A stretch of 46,617 nt of DNA, from NCBI RefSeq assembly GCF_036659115.1, contig NZ_JAVXDF010000005.1; one strand, written 5' to 3'. Origin of the DNA: Gordonibacter sp036659115 (GTDB lineage Bacteria > Actinomycetota > Coriobacteriia > Coriobacteriales > Eggerthellaceae). The notes beneath the pieces were generated by a model, which was given only the letters and a program-made list of their open reading frames with translations, had not been told where the DNA came from and made no database searches. This document shows positions 8,176 through 16,475 of this stretch, piece by piece; positions within the stretch are counted from its first letter, which is position 1; each line of letters opens with the position of its first letter. Position numbers and translations under genes: made by a program.

Positions 8176-9675
8176 CTACGCAATGCCGAGCATGCGGGCA
8201 ACCAATTCGCGACGGCGCTCAAAAAGACCATATTCGAGGCCGACGGGATAGGTATGCGGGTTCAGCATGCGCTTCTGGCTCTCATCGAGCATCCCCAGCT
8301 GCTGCTTCGTCCGCTCGCGCGCCGCCATCGCATCGCACCGCTCAGGCGGAAGCACGCCGCGACCCTCGCGTGCCAGAGGGTGCAGCAATGTCTCATGGCG
8401 CTTGCCCACCAGGTTCTTGCGCCGCAGCTCATCGGTCGGATCAACAATAGCCTCGCACGAGCCCACGCCGGCATACACGTCGAATACCATGTCGCCGGCA
8501 ATGCTGCCGTCATCGTGATAGTAACGCCGAATGTCCAGCACCCCCGGCGTGGTGAGCTTGGCAGACGTCGCGGATATCTTCAACCGGTCGCTCCAGGCCT
8601 CTTCGCCCGGTTCACGCGTAGCCGACAGCTTGTACACCCCGCCAAGCGTTGGCTGATCGTAGGCGCAGGCAAGCTTCGTGCCCACGCCCCATGACATCAC
8701 TTGAGCACCCTCGTCGCGGATGGACTGGATGGTGAATTCGTCTAGGTCGTTGGATAGCACGATGCCGCAATCCGTAAGCCCTGCCTCGTCCAACATGCCC
8801 CGCGCCATCTTCGCCAGCCACGCCAAATCGCCCGAATCGATGCGGATGCCGGACAGGCGCTCGCCGCGTTCGCGCATCTCAAGGCCCACCGTGATGGCGT
8901 TCTCGATGCCCCGTTCAACATCGTAGGTATCCACCAACAGCACGCAGTTCTTCGGGAACGCCTCGGCGTAAGCGCGAAAGGCGGAAAGCTCGTCGGAAAA
9001 CGACATGACCCACGAATGCGCATGCGTGCCCGACACCGGAATGCCGAACAACTTGCCTGCCAGCACGTTGGAGGTAGATGCACAGCCACCGACCACGGCC
9101 GCTCGGCTAGCCCAAATGCCGCCGGCGGCTCCTTGTGCGCGGCGTAGCCCGAACTCGGCCACGGGAGCTTCGGCGGCCAAGCATACGCGCGCCGCTTTCG
9201 TGGCTATGAGCGTCTCGAAGTTCACGCAGTTCAGCAGCGCCGTCTCAAGCAGCTGGCACTCCATGATGGGGCCGGTCACACGCACCAGCGGCTCATGGGG
9301 AAACACAACCGTACCCTCGGCCACCGCGTCGATGTCCGCCGTCAACCTGAATGTTGCCAGGTAGTCCAAAAACTCCTGCTTGAACAGCTTTCCGCCACCA
9401 GGAGCATCGAGCGAGGCCAGGTAGTCGCGGTCGTCCTGCGAAAAGGCGAACGAGTCCACCATCTCTGCCACCTGCGCCAAGCCGCACGCCACCGCGAACC
9501 CGCCCTTGAACGGGTGGTCGCGAAAGTACATATGGAAACACGCCTGCATGGAGGCCTTGCCGCTCTCCCAGTACCCCTGAGCCATGGTCAGCTGGTACAA
9601 GTCGGTAAGCAGCGCGTAATCCAGTTTCAAAGCGTTCTCCTTCTCGAGCAGGCGCATCACACTGCGCGCTTTCAT
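8176..9675 (-). CDS. pncB: Nicotinate phosphoribosyltransferase
   Basis: A 499-residue enzyme joining nicotinate and PRPP to nicotinate mononucleotide, the salvage entry to NAD. The N-terminal LLTDLYQLTMAQGYW is the family hallmark. RRAQGAAGG and SGTHAHSWVMSF (with the conserved His), then LVDTYDVERGI and IRIDSGDLAWL, mark the phosphate/PRPP-binding barrel. Length fits the family. ATG 9675 has GGAGGA about 9 nt upstream and lies 55 bp after the PSP1 gene, so it may be the last member of the fumA-tmk-holB transcript or have its own promoter. Confidence 0.95.
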   Translation of the reverse strand: MKARSVMRLLEKENALKLDYALLTDLYQLTMAQGYWESGKASMQACFHMYFRDHPFKGGFAVACGLAQVAEMVDSFAFSQDDRDYLASLDAPGGGKLFKQEFLDYLATFRLTADIDAVAEGTVVFPHEPLVRVTGPIMECQLLETALLNCVNFETLIATKAARVCLAAEAPVAEFGLRRAQGAAGGIWASRAAVVGGCASTSNVLAGKLFGIPVSGTHAHSWVMSFSDELSAFRAYAEAFPKNCVLLVDTYDVERGIENAITVGLEMRERGERLSGIRIDSGDLAWLAKMARGMLDEAGLTDCGIVLSNDLDEFTIQSIRDEGAQVMSWGVGTKLACAYDQPTLGGVYKLSATREPGEEAWSDRLKISATSAKLTTPGVLDIRRYYHDDGSIAGDMVFDVYAGVGSCEAIVDPTDELRRKNLVGKRHETLLHPLAREGRGVLPPERCDAMAARERTKQQLGMLDESQKRMLNPHTYPVGLEYGLFERRRELVARMLGIA

Positions 9676-9730
9676 GCAGAAAATCCTCCGCGGCCCCTAC
9701 CTTTCGGGAGGGCGAGAGGCCATCGGCGGG

Positions 9731-11251
9731 CTAGCTCTCTCCGCCGCCTTCGGCACCGGGCGTGCCGCCGCTGCGATGACTGCGGCGGCGACGGCGATGA
9801 GTGGCTTCGCCGCCGGCAGAAGGAGCGCTGCCGCTCGGAGCGGCACCATCGTTTTGCTGGCGCAGCCCAGACGATTTCTGGCCGGGACGCGGGCCGCTCT
9901 TTGCGGCTCCTTGCCCACCCTGGTCCTTGCCGCCGCGACGCGCCTGCCCGCTCTGGCCCTGCGCGCCGTTGCCGCCGCCCTTGGCGTTACCCTGCCCTTG
10001 ACCGCCCTGTTTCTTTTGGCCGGAGCGCTTTTGAGTGCTCGGGGCATTCGAGCCGCCGCGTGGCTGCGGCTTGCGCTTCGCATCCTTTTCCTCACCCGCA
10101 ACCTGCTGCACAGAACCGTCCGCAGCCACCTTCGTCGAACGCCGGCGACGCGGCTTGCGCGATTCGGAAGCAGCACCGTCGCCGGCACCGTTTCCGCCGC
10201 GGCCCCCGTTGCCGCCGCCGTTAGCCGATCCGTTCGCTTGGGTGCCCTTGCCGGAGCCGCCGCGACCCTTCGAGCCGTCCTTGCCGCCCGAACCCGTGCG
10301 CCGCACGCTTGCCGGATCGGCCAGCTTGTCCTGACTGGTGAACTGCGAGGTCAAGAACGTCGCCTCGCCTGCAACACCCATGGCGGCCTGCGTCGTCGCA
10401 TCTTCCCACGCCTCGTCGCCCACGCGGTTAGGACGCACGCCCTCCTCAGGCGGATCGAAGTCGGCCAGCGGCACCTTCACCGGCTTTTCGCCGCCCACCT
10501 TGAGCGTCACCACTTCGCGCGGCACGTCCAAATCGATGACTTTTGCCGTACCGAGTGGAGTCTCTACCTGGGCATTCTGTTTCGGGGCGCGACTCTTGAA
10601 ATCCTTGTAGGCATCGAACTCGTAGCGCAGGCAGCACATGAGCCGGCCGCATACGCCCGATATCTTCTGCGGGTTCAGCGACAGATCCTGCTCCTTGGCC
10701 ATGCGGATGGACACCGGGCAGAACTCGCCGCCCAGGCGCTTGCAACACAGCTCCTGCCCGCAATGGCCCAGGCCGCCCACCATACGGGCCTCGTCGCGCA
10801 CGCCGATCTGGCGCATGTCGATGCGCACATGGAACTGAGCCGCCAGCTTGCGCACCAGATCGCGGAAATCCACACGCTCCTCGGCCTCAAAGTAGAACAC
10901 GGCCTTGTCGCCGTCCAGCAGGAACTCCACCGAAACGGGATGCATGTCCTCGCTGGCCTCAGCCGCCATCTGTTTGAACACGGGAAGAGCCTCGGCGCTT
11001 CTGCACTCCATCTCCCCGGCACGCTCCTCGTCCTCCTCAGAGGCCAGGCGCACCACGGGCTTGAGCGCGGTCTTCAGCTTCTTCACCTGGGCCTCGTCGG
11101 CCTCGAATACGTCATCGGCCATGCGGCCGAATTCCGTGCCGCGCGCCGTGGATACCACGACCGGGTCTTCTTTATGCAATTCGAGCTCGCCCGGATCGAA
11201 CCAGAGCGTACGCGGATTGTAGGCCAGCCTTACAGGCGCTATCCGAACCAT
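9731..11251 (-). CDS. PSP1/RicT (YaaT)-like protein with a long basic tail
   Basis: A 506-residue protein. The first ~270 residues are a PSP1 domain: GGLGHCGQELCCKRLGG, EFCPVSIRMAKEQ, KISGVCGRLMCCLRYE and a downstream DVPREVVTLKV strand. The clustered cysteines match the Fe-S-binding Cys of RicT in Bacillus, which acts with RicA/RicF in RNA processing. About 240 further residues are Gly/Gln/Lys/Arg-rich and surely disordered, with RKPRRRR and HRRRRRSHR patches; this is far longer than the family norm. ATG 11251 has AGAGG upstream and lies 17 bp after holB. Proximity to holB and tmk is common for this family. Confidence 0.88.
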   Translation of the reverse strand: MVRIAPVRLAYNPRTLWFDPGELELHKEDPVVVSTARGTEFGRMADDVFEADEAQVKKLKTALKPVVRLASEEDEERAGEMECRSAEALPVFKQMAAEASEDMHPVSVEFLLDGDKAVFYFEAEERVDFRDLVRKLAAQFHVRIDMRQIGVRDEARMVGGLGHCGQELCCKRLGGEFCPVSIRMAKEQDLSLNPQKISGVCGRLMCCLRYEFDAYKDFKSRAPKQNAQVETPLGTAKVIDLDVPREVVTLKVGGEKPVKVPLADFDPPEEGVRPNRVGDEAWEDATTQAAMGVAGEATFLTSQFTSQDKLADPASVRRTGSGGKDGSKGRGGSGKGTQANGSANGGGNGGRGGNGAGDGAASESRKPRRRRSTKVAADGSVQQVAGEEKDAKRKPQPRGGSNAPSTQKRSGQKKQGGQGQGNAKGGGNGAQGQSGQARRGGKDQGGQGAAKSGPRPGQKSSGLRQQNDGAAPSGSAPSAGGEATHRRRRRSHRSGGTPGAEGGGES

Positions 11252-11268
11252 ACCGAACCTCTCTATCG

Positions 11269-12444
11269 TCAGTGCTGCGACCCACGGGAACTTAAAATCC
11301 CCGTCGCGCCGTACAGCGAGTATTTTACCTCGAACAACAGTGCGTCGACGCACGTTTCCGGAGACACATTATACGAGATGGCCGCATCGCAGCCACGCAC
11401 AGCGGCAAGCGCGGCGGCCACACGGGCCTCGTCGGTTTCCCGAGCCGCCTCCTCGATGGCCGCACGGGCATCTCCGTTGATCACCAGCTCGGGCGCTTCT
11501 GCACACACGGTCAGCACATCGCGCAGCCACGAGCGGATGATGGCCGTCAGCTGGCGAAGCGCCTCGAAGGTCTTAGCTGTGAGCGCACGCTTGTTGCGCG
11601 CCTCGATCTGGCGGATGGCCGACTTCGCCAGGAAGTCGGCGTTCTCGGCCAATTCCTCTTCCTGGGATGCACGTACCACATCCAGCGGAGCCTTCGCCTG
11701 CACCACCAGATCGCTTGCCAGTCCGATGATATCCCAGTCGTCGGCGTTGCGCAGCAAGGACAGCGCCTCGAGCACGCGCGCACGGAACGCCAGGCGCTCG
11801 TTGGACTTCAGAAACTCGATGCCACGCGTGATGGAGCCGTCGCACGACTCGATAGCGATACGCGCCAGTTCACGCGAGGCACCGGTATTCTGCATGAGGA
11901 TGCCGGCCGCCTCGCTCGCCGGAACGTGACGAAACGGGACCACCTGGCAGCGCGACAAAATAGTGGGAAGCACGCTCTCGCGCGTACGCCCCAGCAAGAT
12001 CAGCACCACGTCGGCCGGCGGCTCCTCGAGTGTCTTCAGAAAGGCGTTGGCCGCTTGGACGCCCAAGAGATCCACGCGGTCCAAGATGTACACCTTCTTG
12101 TCCCCCTGGATAGGCGCAAGCGTCGTGTCGGCCATGATAGCGCGTATCTGGTCCACCAGATAGCCGCCCGCGCCCTCGGGCGCGAAATAGCGCACGTCGG
12201 GATGCTTCTTGCGTTTCACACGCCGGCAGATGTCGCACGCGCCGCACTCGCCGCCGCGCGGGCCATGCGGCCCCTTCGGGCACAACAGGGCTTGGGCCAG
12301 CGCATAGGCCGCCATCGTCTTGTTCGATCCGGCGGGGCCGGTGAACAGGTAGGCATGCGTCACGCGCTCGGACTTCACGCTGGAACGCAGGAAATCGCGC
12401 ACCTGCGGCTGCCCGAGGATGTTCTCGAAAGCGTCGGCCGTCAC
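11269..12444 (-). CDS. holB: DNA polymerase III delta-prime subunit
   Basis: A 391-residue clamp-loader subunit. FENILGQPQVRDFL begins the AAA+ domain. The P-loop is degenerate (GPAGSNKT), as expected for the non-hydrolysing delta-prime. The zinc module ECGACDIC is followed by IRAIMADTTLAP, VYILDRVDLLGVQAANAFLK, TLEEPP and the SRCQ sensor (the SRC motif). DnaX is less likely because the P-loop is not intact and there is no long tau tail. The start is GTG 12444, sharing GTGA with the tmk stop and preceded by AAGGGG. Longer open frames running upstream through the N gap are artefacts. Confidence 0.92.
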   Translation of the reverse strand: MTADAFENILGQPQVRDFLRSSVKSERVTHAYLFTGPAGSNKTMAAYALAQALLCPKGPHGPRGGECGACDICRRVKRKKHPDVRYFAPEGAGGYLVDQIRAIMADTTLAPIQGDKKVYILDRVDLLGVQAANAFLKTLEEPPADVVLILLGRTRESVLPTILSRCQVVPFRHVPASEAAGILMQNTGASRELARIAIESCDGSITRGIEFLKSNERLAFRARVLEALSLLRNADDWDIIGLASDLVVQAKAPLDVVRASQEEELAENADFLAKSAIRQIEARNKRALTAKTFEALRQLTAIIRSWLRDVLTVCAEAPELVINGDARAAIEEAARETDEARVAAALAAVRGCDAAISYNVSPETCVDALLFEVKYSLYGATGILSSRGSQH

Positions 12445-13558
12445 TGCTGGTGCCCCTTGTCCCGCGAGCCGGGCGTGCGCCCCTTGCCGCGCTCCTGGTG
12501 GCCGCCGCTGCGGCCCGGGTGTCCGTTGTCGTTGCGGCCCGGGTGTCCGTTGTCGTTGCGGCCCGGGTGTCCGTTGTCGTTGCGGCCNNNNNNNNNNNNN
12601 NNNNNNNNNNNNNNNNNNNNNNNNNNNNNNNNNNNNNNNNNNNNNNNNNNNNNNNNNNNNNNNNNNNNNNNNNNNNNNNNNNNNNNNTGCGGCCCGGGTG
12701 TCCGTTGTCGTTGCGGCCCGGGTGTCCGTTGTCGTTGCGGCCCGTGCGGCCACCCGCACCTCGGCTCGCCTGCTTGGCACCACCCGCGCGGCCACTACCT
12801 TGCGACGAGGCTGGCGCACCGGCATTGCGACTACCTTTACGAGGGCGCCTTGCATCGAGCGAAGCGAAATACGCATCGTCGCCGATAGCCTCCTCCATCC
12901 AAGGAAACAGGTCGGTCAATGCGCGAAAAACGGCTTTTGCCGTGTCCGACTTCCGGGAAGCCGATTCCACTATGCGGATGCGCTCGCAGTTGTTCCTCGC
13001 GATGTCCTGGAACCCCTCGTTCACCCGCGTATGAAATTCCTCGCCAGCCTGCTCCAGACGATCAGCGCCGAAGCGGTGCGTAGCGCGGGCCAGGCCGCGT
13101 TTGGCCGAGCCACCCGTGGCCATAAGAATGGTGCGGTCGGGGTCAAGGCCCTGGCAGGCAAACGCATTCACCCGATCGACCAAGGCACGGTCGAGGCCGC
13201 GTCCGCAGGACTGGTAGGCCACCGTCGAGTCGGTGAAGCGGTCGCACAGCACCACGGCACCCCGCTCGAGCGCGGGCTTGATCACCTCGGCCACCAGCTG
13301 CGCGCGGGCCGCCTCGTAAATAAGCAGCTCTGCCTCGTCCACCATGGCCCCGTGCGCAGGGTCCAGCACCACAGCGCGCAGCTGCTCCCCGATATCGGTG
13401 CCGCCGGGCTCGCGCAGGCACACGACCTCGCGGTCATGCTCGCGCAACTTGCTCGATAAAAAGCGGATATGCGTCGATTTGCCGGCGCCTTCGCCACCCT
13501 CGAAGGTGATGAAGATGCCGCGCGCGGCACCGGATGTGTCAGGTGTTGCCTGTGTCAC
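12441..13558 (-). CDS. tmk: Thymidylate kinase with a repeat-bearing C-terminal tail
   Basis: dTMP kinase feeding dTTP synthesis. Walker A GGEGAGKST lies near residues 21-29, then LREPGGTDIGEQLR and DRFTDSTVAYQ. The kinase domain ends near residue 215, the usual full length. A basic tail follows (RRPRKGSRNAG onward) that enters tandem GRNDNGHP repeats, crosses the 100-N gap, and resumes in repeats before ending ...SRDKGHQQ at 12441. Both flanks read the same repeat, so the true gap should restore the frame; the literal 100 N breaks it. GTG 13558 is 25 bp after fumB. The stop overlaps the holB start as GTGA. Confidence 0.9.
12511..12746 (-). repeat. 24-bp minisatellite encoding GRNDNGHP in tmk
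   Basis: A perfect 24-bp tandem unit encodes the octapeptide GRNDNGHP on the minus strand. About three copies lie left of the gap (12511-12587) and about two right of it (12688-12746). The gap itself is very probably more copies that the assembly could not resolve, so the copy number is unknown. Confidence 0.9.
12588..12687. other. Assembly gap (100 N) inside the tmk minisatellite
   Basis: Exactly 100 N, the usual placeholder for an unknown length. The flanking partial units need 17+24n bases to stay in frame; 100 does not satisfy this, so apparent frame changes across it are artificial. Confidence 0.95.
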
Positions 13559-13583
13559 GGGTTTCTCTTTCCTGCACGTACGC

Positions 13584-14120
13584 TCAAACGAGATCGTACA
13601 CGTCGCTTCCCTGCACGTCGATGCCGACGAACACGGGAAAGTCCACTACCTCGATGCGCCGCAGCGCCTCGGTGCCCAACTCGTCGTAGGCTACCGTCTG
13701 TGATGATGCCACGCACTTCGCCAGGTAAGCCGCAGCGCCTCCGCATGCCACGAAATAAACGGAACCCGTCTCGATGCACGCCTCGTGCACCGCACGCGAG
13801 CGCCGCCCCTTGCCCACCGTGGCCACGATGCCGGACCTATGCAGGTCAGGGGTAGCGAAATCCATGCGCGAGGCCGTGGTCGGGCCCACTGCGCCGAACG
13901 GGCGTCCTGCTGCGGGCGGCGTGGGCCCCGCATAAAAGATAGTCTGCCCCTCCAAGCCATAGGGCAGCGAACCCGCCGCCTCCCGCTCGGCCAGCAGCCG
14001 GATATGCCCCGCGTCGCGCAGCGTGTACAGCGGGCCCGTCAGCAGGCAGGCATCACCCGCATCGAGTGTGGCCAGCTCATCGCGCCCTATCGGCAGCGTC
14101 AAGCGCTTGGCATCAGCCAC
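13584..14120 (-). CDS. fumB: Fumarate hydratase class I, beta subunit
   Basis: This 178-residue protein is the C-terminal subunit of the iron-sulfur class I fumarase. LDAGDACLLTGPLYTLRDAGH, the YAGPTP turn, GAVGPTTASRMD and the GKG segment, then VYFVACGGAAAYLAK, match the beta domain. It pairs with the alpha subunit directly upstream to interconvert malate and fumarate. GTG 14120 overlaps the alpha-subunit stop by 8 bp and has GGGGG upstream. The related L-tartrate dehydratase cannot be excluded by sequence alone, but the nearby malate dehydrogenase favours fumarase. Confidence 0.88.
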   Translation of the reverse strand: MADAKRLTLPIGRDELATLDAGDACLLTGPLYTLRDAGHIRLLAEREAAGSLPYGLEGQTIFYAGPTPPAAGRPFGAVGPTTASRMDFATPDLHRSGIVATVGKGRRSRAVHEACIETGSVYFVACGGAAAYLAKCVASSQTVAYDELGTEALRRIEVVDFPVFVGIDVQGSDVYDLV

Positions 14121-14985
14121 GGGAGCCCCCCTTTGCTGCAAGGTCGATCGTGGTGCGCCGCATAGCGGAGCAACCCATGTTGATAGCCAGCGGCAGAGCC
14201 GCAATATGGCAGGGTGCGGTGGCCACGCGCACGGCGAGCGCCGTACACGCGCCGCCCAGACCGCCCGGACCCACGCCCGTGGCGTTCACGGCAGCCAGCA
14301 GCTCCTCCTCCAGCGCCCGTATGCGCGGGTCGGCAGCCAGCTCGTCCACGGGACGCATGAGCGCCCTTTTTGCCAGACCGGCCACTTTGTCGAACGTCGC
14401 ACCGATACCTACGCCCACCACCAGCGGAGGGCAGGCGTTGGCGGCTTTCTCGCGCACGCAGGCCACCAACTCCTCGACAACGCCTTCCTTGCCGGCACCG
14501 GGCACCAACATGACCACACGGCTCGCATTATCCGAGCCGCCGCCCTTCAGCATGATATGCAGGCGCGCCGCGCCGGACTCGTCTACCGGATGGATATCGC
14601 AGAATGCGGGCGCGTTGCTCCCCGTGTTCGCACGGTCCAGCACCGCGTCGCACACCACCGACTTGCGCAGACGCGCCTCATCGTAGGCGCGCGCCACAGC
14701 ACCGTCCACGTCGGCGAACACATCGCCCGCCACCGCGACATCGGGCCCCACTTCAAGGCTCACCCATACGGTTCCCGTATCCTGGCAGATAGGCACGCAA
14801 TCCGCCTCGGCGATCGCCGCGTTCTCGACCAACTGGTCAAGCACGGCACGCCCCCGCGGGTTCGTCTCGGCTGCACGGGCCGCCCTCAGCCCTTCGGCTA
14901 TGTCGCGCGGCAGCACGCAGGCAAGCTGCGGAATGGCCGCGTAAACCGCCTGCGCGACCGATGATTTCGTGATAATGGTTTCCAT
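14113..14985 (-). CDS. fumA: Fumarate hydratase class I, alpha subunit
   Basis: A 290-residue catalytic subunit. CQDTGTVWV (first cluster Cys), LKGGGSDNASRVVML, the ACPPLVVGVGIG segment (cluster Cys), GPGGLGG and the INMGCSAMRRTTID end (a further Cys) are the class I alpha hallmarks and would ligate the oxygen-sensitive [4Fe-4S] cluster. In an anaerobe with malate dehydrogenase nearby it probably runs toward fumarate for fumarate respiration (inference). No Shine-Dalgarno precedes ATG 14985, and a TATAAT lies only 7 bp upstream, so the mRNA is likely leaderless. First gene of the fumA-fumB-tmk-holB-PSP1 run. Confidence 0.9.
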   Translation of the reverse strand: METIITKSSVAQAVYAAIPQLACVLPRDIAEGLRAARAAETNPRGRAVLDQLVENAAIAEADCVPICQDTGTVWVSLEVGPDVAVAGDVFADVDGAVARAYDEARLRKSVVCDAVLDRANTGSNAPAFCDIHPVDESGAARLHIMLKGGGSDNASRVVMLVPGAGKEGVVEELVACVREKAANACPPLVVGVGIGATFDKVAGLAKRALMRPVDELAADPRIRALEEELLAAVNATGVGPGGLGGACTALAVRVATAPCHIAALPLAINMGCSAMRRTTIDLAAKGGSRG

Positions 14986-14992
14986 ACGTGAA

Positions 14993-15009
14993 ATTATAGC
15001 GCAAGCGCT
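14993..15009 (-). promoter_or_regulatory. fumA promoter -10 with overlapping palindrome
   Basis: A perfect TATAAT reads on the minus strand at 14998-14993. Seven bases separate it from the ATG, placing the transcription start at or within a base of the A of ATG. AGCGC-AA-GCGCT (14998-15009) abuts the -10 and could be an operator. No good -35 hexamer is visible. Confidence 0.6.
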
Positions 15010-15092
15010 GCCGTTCAGACTCCGCAGGGAGAAAGCACCAACTCGTTACCGAATGCTGGTCGATTGCCGGTTGATTGCCAGCCCAAAAGATA

Positions 15093-15106
15093 ATCAGCAT
15101 GCTGAT
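15093..15106. promoter_or_regulatory. 14-bp perfect palindrome upstream of fumA
   Basis: ATCAGCATGCTGAT is a perfect palindrome about 110 bp upstream of the fumA start, in a 477-bp gene-free interval. It may be a binding site for a dimeric regulator of the fumA operon; this is position-based inference. Confidence 0.35.
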
Positions 15107-15172
15107 CCGTACACGGGGAGGATGCGGACGACTTTGCAATTCGACCTGCTCGGCCCGAAGGCAATCCGTCCA

Positions 15173-15462
15173 AGACGCTCCGCCCGAATGCGCTCCGCCC
15201 GNNNNNNNNNNNNNNNNNNNNNNNNNNNNNNNNNNNNNNNNNNNNNNNNNNNNNNNNNNNNNNNNNNNNNNNNNNNNNNNNNNNNNNNNNNNNNNNNNNN
15301 NCTGCCACGCCACTGTCGCGCTGCCGCTGCACCGCCACGCTGCCACGCTACCGCGCGGCTGCCGCACACGCCACACACGCCGTACACGCCGTGCAACCGC
15401 CGCACACGCCACACACGCCGTGCAACCGCCACACAACCGCCGCGCGATCTGCGCCGATCTTG
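15173..15462. repeat. Low-complexity repeats flanking an assembly gap (15202-15301)
   Basis: Left of the 100-N gap, GCTCCGCCCG occurs twice in 26 bp. Right of it, from 15302 to about 15445, is C-rich DNA with two near copies of a ~30-bp unit starting CCGCACACGCCACACACGCC (15362 and 15400). This explains the gap as unresolved repeats. No gene is supported; predicted ORFs here depend on the N run. Confidence 0.7.
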
Positions 15463-16254
15463 CTACTTCACCACGAAGTCGCCCGGCAGGCGCGGTGCGG
15501 TGCGCGGATAGGATAGCGCCGGATACCCCAGCAGCATGCATACCTGCAAAGGTTTCTCTCCCGCCTCCAAAAATGCCTTAACAGCAGGCAGCTCGTCGGC
15601 TGCGCGGCACAGGTAGCCGTCATAAAGCATGCCAAGCCCCAGCGATGCCGCCACCAGCTCCATGTTCTGCGCGGCCAATCCTGCATCGTCGGCCCGCTCG
15701 GCAGCAACAAACACCACGGCGGGCGCATTGCGGAACAGAAAGTCCACCGGCGGCTCGGCAAGGCGGTTTCTACTGAAGGGCTTGTACACCTTCGCCCAAC
15801 GTGGCTTCTCTGCAGCTGGCAGGTCCAAAAGGCCATCGATGCCGTCCCACACCAGGTTCTTCAATTCGGCAAGCCCGCCCTGTACCACGACGAAGCGACA
15901 CGCTTGGGCATTCTTCGCCGTAGCCGTGTAACGACCCGCCTGCAGGATCATGTCAAGTTTCTCGCGCTCGACGGCCTGTGCGCGATAATCGCGCACGCTA
16001 CGCCGCGACTTGATCACACGCAGCATCGTGGAGACATCGATCGCACCCAGGGGCGCGGCAGGCTCCACCTCGCCCATATCGTAGCTCGGAATGGACACCG
16101 CCTCAGTCGGGCACACCGCAACGCAGTGCCCGCACAGGATGCAGCGCCCTTTTACCTGGGCCATCCCGTCCTCGACACGCAAGTTCGCCCCTACGCAGTC
16201 ATCCACGCAGCGGCCGCAGCCGATACAGCGCCTACCATCAATCTCAATGAGCAT
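15463..16254 (-). CDS. Ferredoxin-domain nitroreductase family protein
   Basis: A 263-residue fusion. Residues 1-60 hold two [4Fe-4S] motifs (CIGCGRCVDDC and CILCGHCVAVC). A nitroreductase-fold FMN domain follows, with SRRSVRDYRAQAV (the family's RRSxRxY/F) and AGRYTATAKNAQ. Such proteins are presumed NAD(P)H- or ferredoxin-dependent reductases in anaerobes; the substrate is unknown. ATG 16254 has GGAAGG upstream. It lies downstream of mdh across a short tandem repeat. The start and both domains are secure, the role is not. Confidence 0.9.
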   Translation of the reverse strand: MLIEIDGRRCIGCGRCVDDCVGANLRVEDGMAQVKGRCILCGHCVAVCPTEAVSIPSYDMGEVEPAAPLGAIDVSTMLRVIKSRRSVRDYRAQAVEREKLDMILQAGRYTATAKNAQACRFVVVQGGLAELKNLVWDGIDGLLDLPAAEKPRWAKVYKPFSRNRLAEPPVDFLFRNAPAVVFVAAERADDAGLAAQNMELVAASLGLGMLYDGYLCRAADELPAVKAFLEAGEKPLQVCMLLGYPALSYPRTAPRLPGDFVVK

Positions 16255-16360
16255 AGCAGCCTTCCTTCAGGGAGGGTCATGGCAAAAGCGGCACGCTTAT
16301 GCGGCTGCGTCCTTTCTCGAAACCATACTTGATCACTGCAAGCGCCGAAGCGGAACCGAG

Positions 16361-16475
16361 CGGTCTACGCAGGCAGCACGACCGATCCGGCGGTACCTTG
16401 CGGTCTACGCAGGCAGCACGACCGATCCGGCGGTACCTTGCGGTCTACGCGGACAGCGCAGCCAATCCGGCACGG
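16361..16475. repeat. 40-bp tandem repeat derived from the mdh 3' end
   Basis: Two perfect 40-bp copies (16361-16400, 16401-16440), each beginning CGGTCTACGCAGGCAGCACG, are followed by a diverged third copy (16441 to about 16475). The third copy is the last codons and stop of mdh, so the perfect units look like duplications of the gene's tail into the downstream spacer. Confidence 0.85.

Noticed and set aside
9674..11929. A 751-residue plus-strand frame opposite the PSP1 and holB genes
   Set aside because: Antisense shadow of high-GC coding DNA: no ribosome-binding site, no domain, and His/Ala/Arg/Leu-biased composition.
12511..12746. Regular repeats considered as a CRISPR array
   Set aside because: The 24-bp units are directly adjacent with no spacers and stay in frame with tmk; there are no cas genes.
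11269..13558. Long frames crossing the 100-N gap that appear to fuse tmk or holB to repeat sequence (535 and 562 residues)
   Set aside because: They depend on the placeholder length of the gap. The kinase frame resumes in GRNDNGHP repeats and ends at 12441, where it overlaps the holB GTG.
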